From JBFMGS01 sp040752635 (GTDB lineage: Bacteria > Bacillota > SHA-98 > UBA4971), in NCBI GenBank assembly GCA_040752635.1, contig JBFMGS010000081.1:1-7775 (forward strand): 7,775 bases of DNA, given 5' to 3'. Both the position numbers and the translations under genes were made by a program. Below are positions 6,706-7,775 of the stretch, piece by piece (the stretch's first letter is position 1; every line of letters begins with the position of its first letter). The notes beneath the pieces are model-generated. The model worked only from the letters and a program-made list of their open reading frames with translations. It was not told the origin of the DNA and searched no databases.

Positions 6706-6867
6706 GAGGCTGCAGCCTCATAGATTTATGAGCGGGTGTGCGAAGACCCGACCCATTCATGGGGTCGGGATGAGACCGCTGACGACATTCGTCTTAATAC
6801 GGCTCAGGTGAAGAGATGGCACCCTGGTGGAAGCTCGTCCCTTTCGAGGGGACTGAGAGGATGTCAA
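6706..6867 (+). mobile_element. Right end of an IS200/IS605-type (TnpB-associated) element, remnant
   Basis: The right boundary is taken as the A at 6867 of GAGGATGTCAA (6857-6867), the characteristic right-terminal string of many IS200/IS605/IS1341 elements. It follows a subterminal hairpin (6834-6842 with 6847-6857, TTCG loop) and the phrase GGTGGAAGC that commonly precedes it. The left limit is arbitrary: a 14-base palindrome GAGGCTGCAGCCTC (6706-6719) and an overlapping hairpin CTCATA-GATT-TATGAG (6717-6732) are possible parts of a left end. No tnpA or tnpB is present in the window, so this is a decayed or non-autonomous copy. Recognition rests on remembered family patterns, not a database match. 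Confidence 0.6.
6731..6867 (+). ncRNA. Omega-RNA-like (TnpB guide RNA) scaffold, orphan
   Basis: In full elements, the 3' end of tnpB and the right end are transcribed into the omega RNA (reRNA) that loads TnpB. The flanking sequence just beyond the right end serves as guide. Here a matching series of folds is visible: an outer stem AGCGG(G)T/ACCGCT (6731-6737 with 6775-6780) enclosing CCCGACCC/GGGTCGGG (6747-6754 with 6762-6769), then GACGA-CAT-TCGTC (6781-6793), then a segment containing CAGGTGAAGAG and CCTGGTGGAAGC, and the terminal hairpin at 6834-6857 before GAGGATGTCAA. The predicted guide would begin at C6868. Whether it is expressed is unknown, and there is no TnpB in the window to bind it. 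An alternative is that only transposon-end DNA function remains. Confidence 0.55.
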
Positions 6868-6933
6868 CTGTAGCGCCTGTGGAAGCACCGTGCTGTGAAA
6901 GGTTGCCGGGGAACCGGGCGGAGAGTGAGCACC

Positions 6934-7775
6934 GTGGTACGTGAGAGAACGAGCGAGAGAGCGAGCGCCGCAGGCAGGCGTGCAAGTGTAGCCGGGCATG
7001 GAAGAAGAGCGAAAGATCGGCGCTTGCTATGCGTCGCCGCTGTCCTTGTTTTTGTCTTTACGTGGTGTGGCAATGTTCTCGGCACTCCCCAGCCCGCTGC
7101 TCCCAGACCCGCCTACCCGCAAGACACCCCGCGTCGCTACAGGATTGTGGTCCCCAACTGCGGTGAGACCAACCGGACTCTACACCTGGTCACGCCACAC
7201 CTTAAAGGACACGACGTGGCTGAGCTTCAGGATCGCCTCCGGACGCTCGGCTTCTTTGCCGGCAAGATAGACGGGGTGTTCGGCCCGTCTACGGACGCGG
7301 CGGTCCGGGAGTTCCAGCGCGCCATGAGCCTGGAACCGAACGGCACCGTTACCCCGGATATATGGCTTCGGATGGCGACTGGCCCTTCGCGCACCCTTCC
7401 CGCGCTTGCTGAGATCCCGGACGGGGAGCGAAAGATCGTCGTTGACGTAACCAAGTTGACCTTGACCTTATACGCTGGCGATAAGGTCGTAAAGCAGTAC
7501 CCGATAGCGATCGGCAAATGGCATACCCCGACGCCGGTCGGGGAGTTCACCATTATCGAGAAGGATTACGCACCGGGCGGGGCGTTCGGAACGCGCTGGA
7601 TGGGCCTGAACGTCCCCTGGGGCGGTTACGGAATTCACGGCACGAACCGGCCGTGGTCCATAGGCGGCGCTGCCAGCGCCGGCTGCATCAGGATGTTCAA
7701 CGAGGACGTCGAGGAACTCTTCGAACTCGTTCCCATCAAGACGCGAGTCTACATAATCGGGTATGAGCCCGAGGG
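6934..7775 (+). CDS. L,D-transpeptidase (YkuD) with peptidoglycan-binding domain, 3' partial
   Basis: A cell-wall enzyme that forms 3-3 peptide cross-links or links proteins to peptidoglycan outside the membrane. The frame runs off the window, but the YkuD domain appears nearly complete. From a GTG at 6934: residues 1-30 are Arg-rich (GRRAKDRR at the end), 31-49 form a hydrophobic signal or anchor (LLCVAAVLVFVFTWCG) without a proper lipobox, 50-89 are a Pro-rich linker, and 90-147 are a peptidoglycan-binding type 1 domain (ELQDRLRTLGFFAGKIDGVF). From about 164 on is YkuD, with H235 (GIHGTN) and catalytic C251 in SAGCIRM, spaced as in the family; SAGC replaces the usual SHGC or SRGC. The start is uncertain: GTG at 6895, 6925 and 6934 are all in frame. 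GGAG at 6920-6923 favours 6934. The frame closes upstream at a TAG at 6871, only a few bases after the IS remnant. Confidence 0.9.
   Translation, partial: MVRERTSERASAAGRRASVAGHGRRAKDRRLLCVAAVLVFVFTWCGNVLGTPQPAAPRPAYPQDTPRRYRIVVPNCGETNRTLHLVTPHLKGHDVAELQDRLRTLGFFAGKIDGVFGPSTDAAVREFQRAMSLEPNGTVTPDIWLRMATGPSRTLPALAEIPDGERKIVVDVTKLTLTLYAGDKVVKQYPIAIGKWHTPTPVGEFTIIEKDYAPGGAFGTRWMGLNVPWGGYGIHGTNRPWSIGGAASAGCIRMFNEDVEELFELVPIKTRVYIIGYEPE

Noticed and set aside
6731..6936. T-box, TPP, c-di-AMP (ydaO) or M-box riboswitch in the transpeptidase leader
   Set aside because: Isolated fragments such as CTGAGAGGA or GGGGAACC recall these classes, but the other conserved blocks and their order are missing. 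The IS200/IS605 right-end reading explains the segment better.
6706..6960. Group II intron remnant
   Set aside because: Some phrases (GTGAAAGG, CACCGTGGTACGTGAGAG) look intron-like, but there is no domain V consensus, no proper 5' GUGYG context and no reverse transcriptase.

Overview
The window looks like a GC-rich chromosomal segment from a Bacillota (Firmicutes) lineage, probably a clostridial or deep-branching one. The reasons are strong AGGAGG-type ribosome binding sites, frequent GTG starts, a lipoprotein clostripain-family (C11) peptidase, a short CstA-type carrier and a YkuD-type L,D-transpeptidase with a peptidoglycan-binding domain. The lineage is inferred from gene content and translation signals. 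No rRNA or other phylogenetic marker is present.

Layout, left to right. (1) 15-1571 (+): an exported C11 cysteine peptidase lipoprotein, followed by a strong hairpin at 1632-1666 in the gap between convergent genes. (2) 4131 down to 1789 (-): a compact three-gene operon. It encodes a 101-residue protein I do not recognise and then two ArsA/Get3-family ATPases, the second reading frame beginning within or just after the end of the first. (3) A 288-base gap with a large GC-rich inverted repeat, a weak promoter candidate and short direct repeats. (4) 6126 down to 4420 (-): a multi-spanning CstA-family carrier (peptide or pyruvate uptake). (5) About 800 bases without a convincing protein gene. 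Its right part (about 6706-6867) ends with what looks like the right end of an IS200/IS605-type element, including an omega-RNA-like (TnpB guide RNA) fold but no tnpB. (6) 6934 to the window edge (+): an L,D-transpeptidase with an N-terminal membrane anchor, truncated by the end of the window.

Two things stand out. First, the two ArsA-type ATPases have complementary defects. The downstream protein has Asn where the catalytic switch I Asp normally sits but keeps DTAPT in switch II. The upstream protein keeps the switch I Asp but has a rewritten switch II. Together with the tight coupling, this suggests an obligate heterodimer with divided active-site roles, served by a small partner protein. 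Second, a solitary omega-RNA-like element lacking its nuclease lies directly upstream of the cell-wall transpeptidase gene. Its predicted guide lies about 50-65 bases before the likely start codon.
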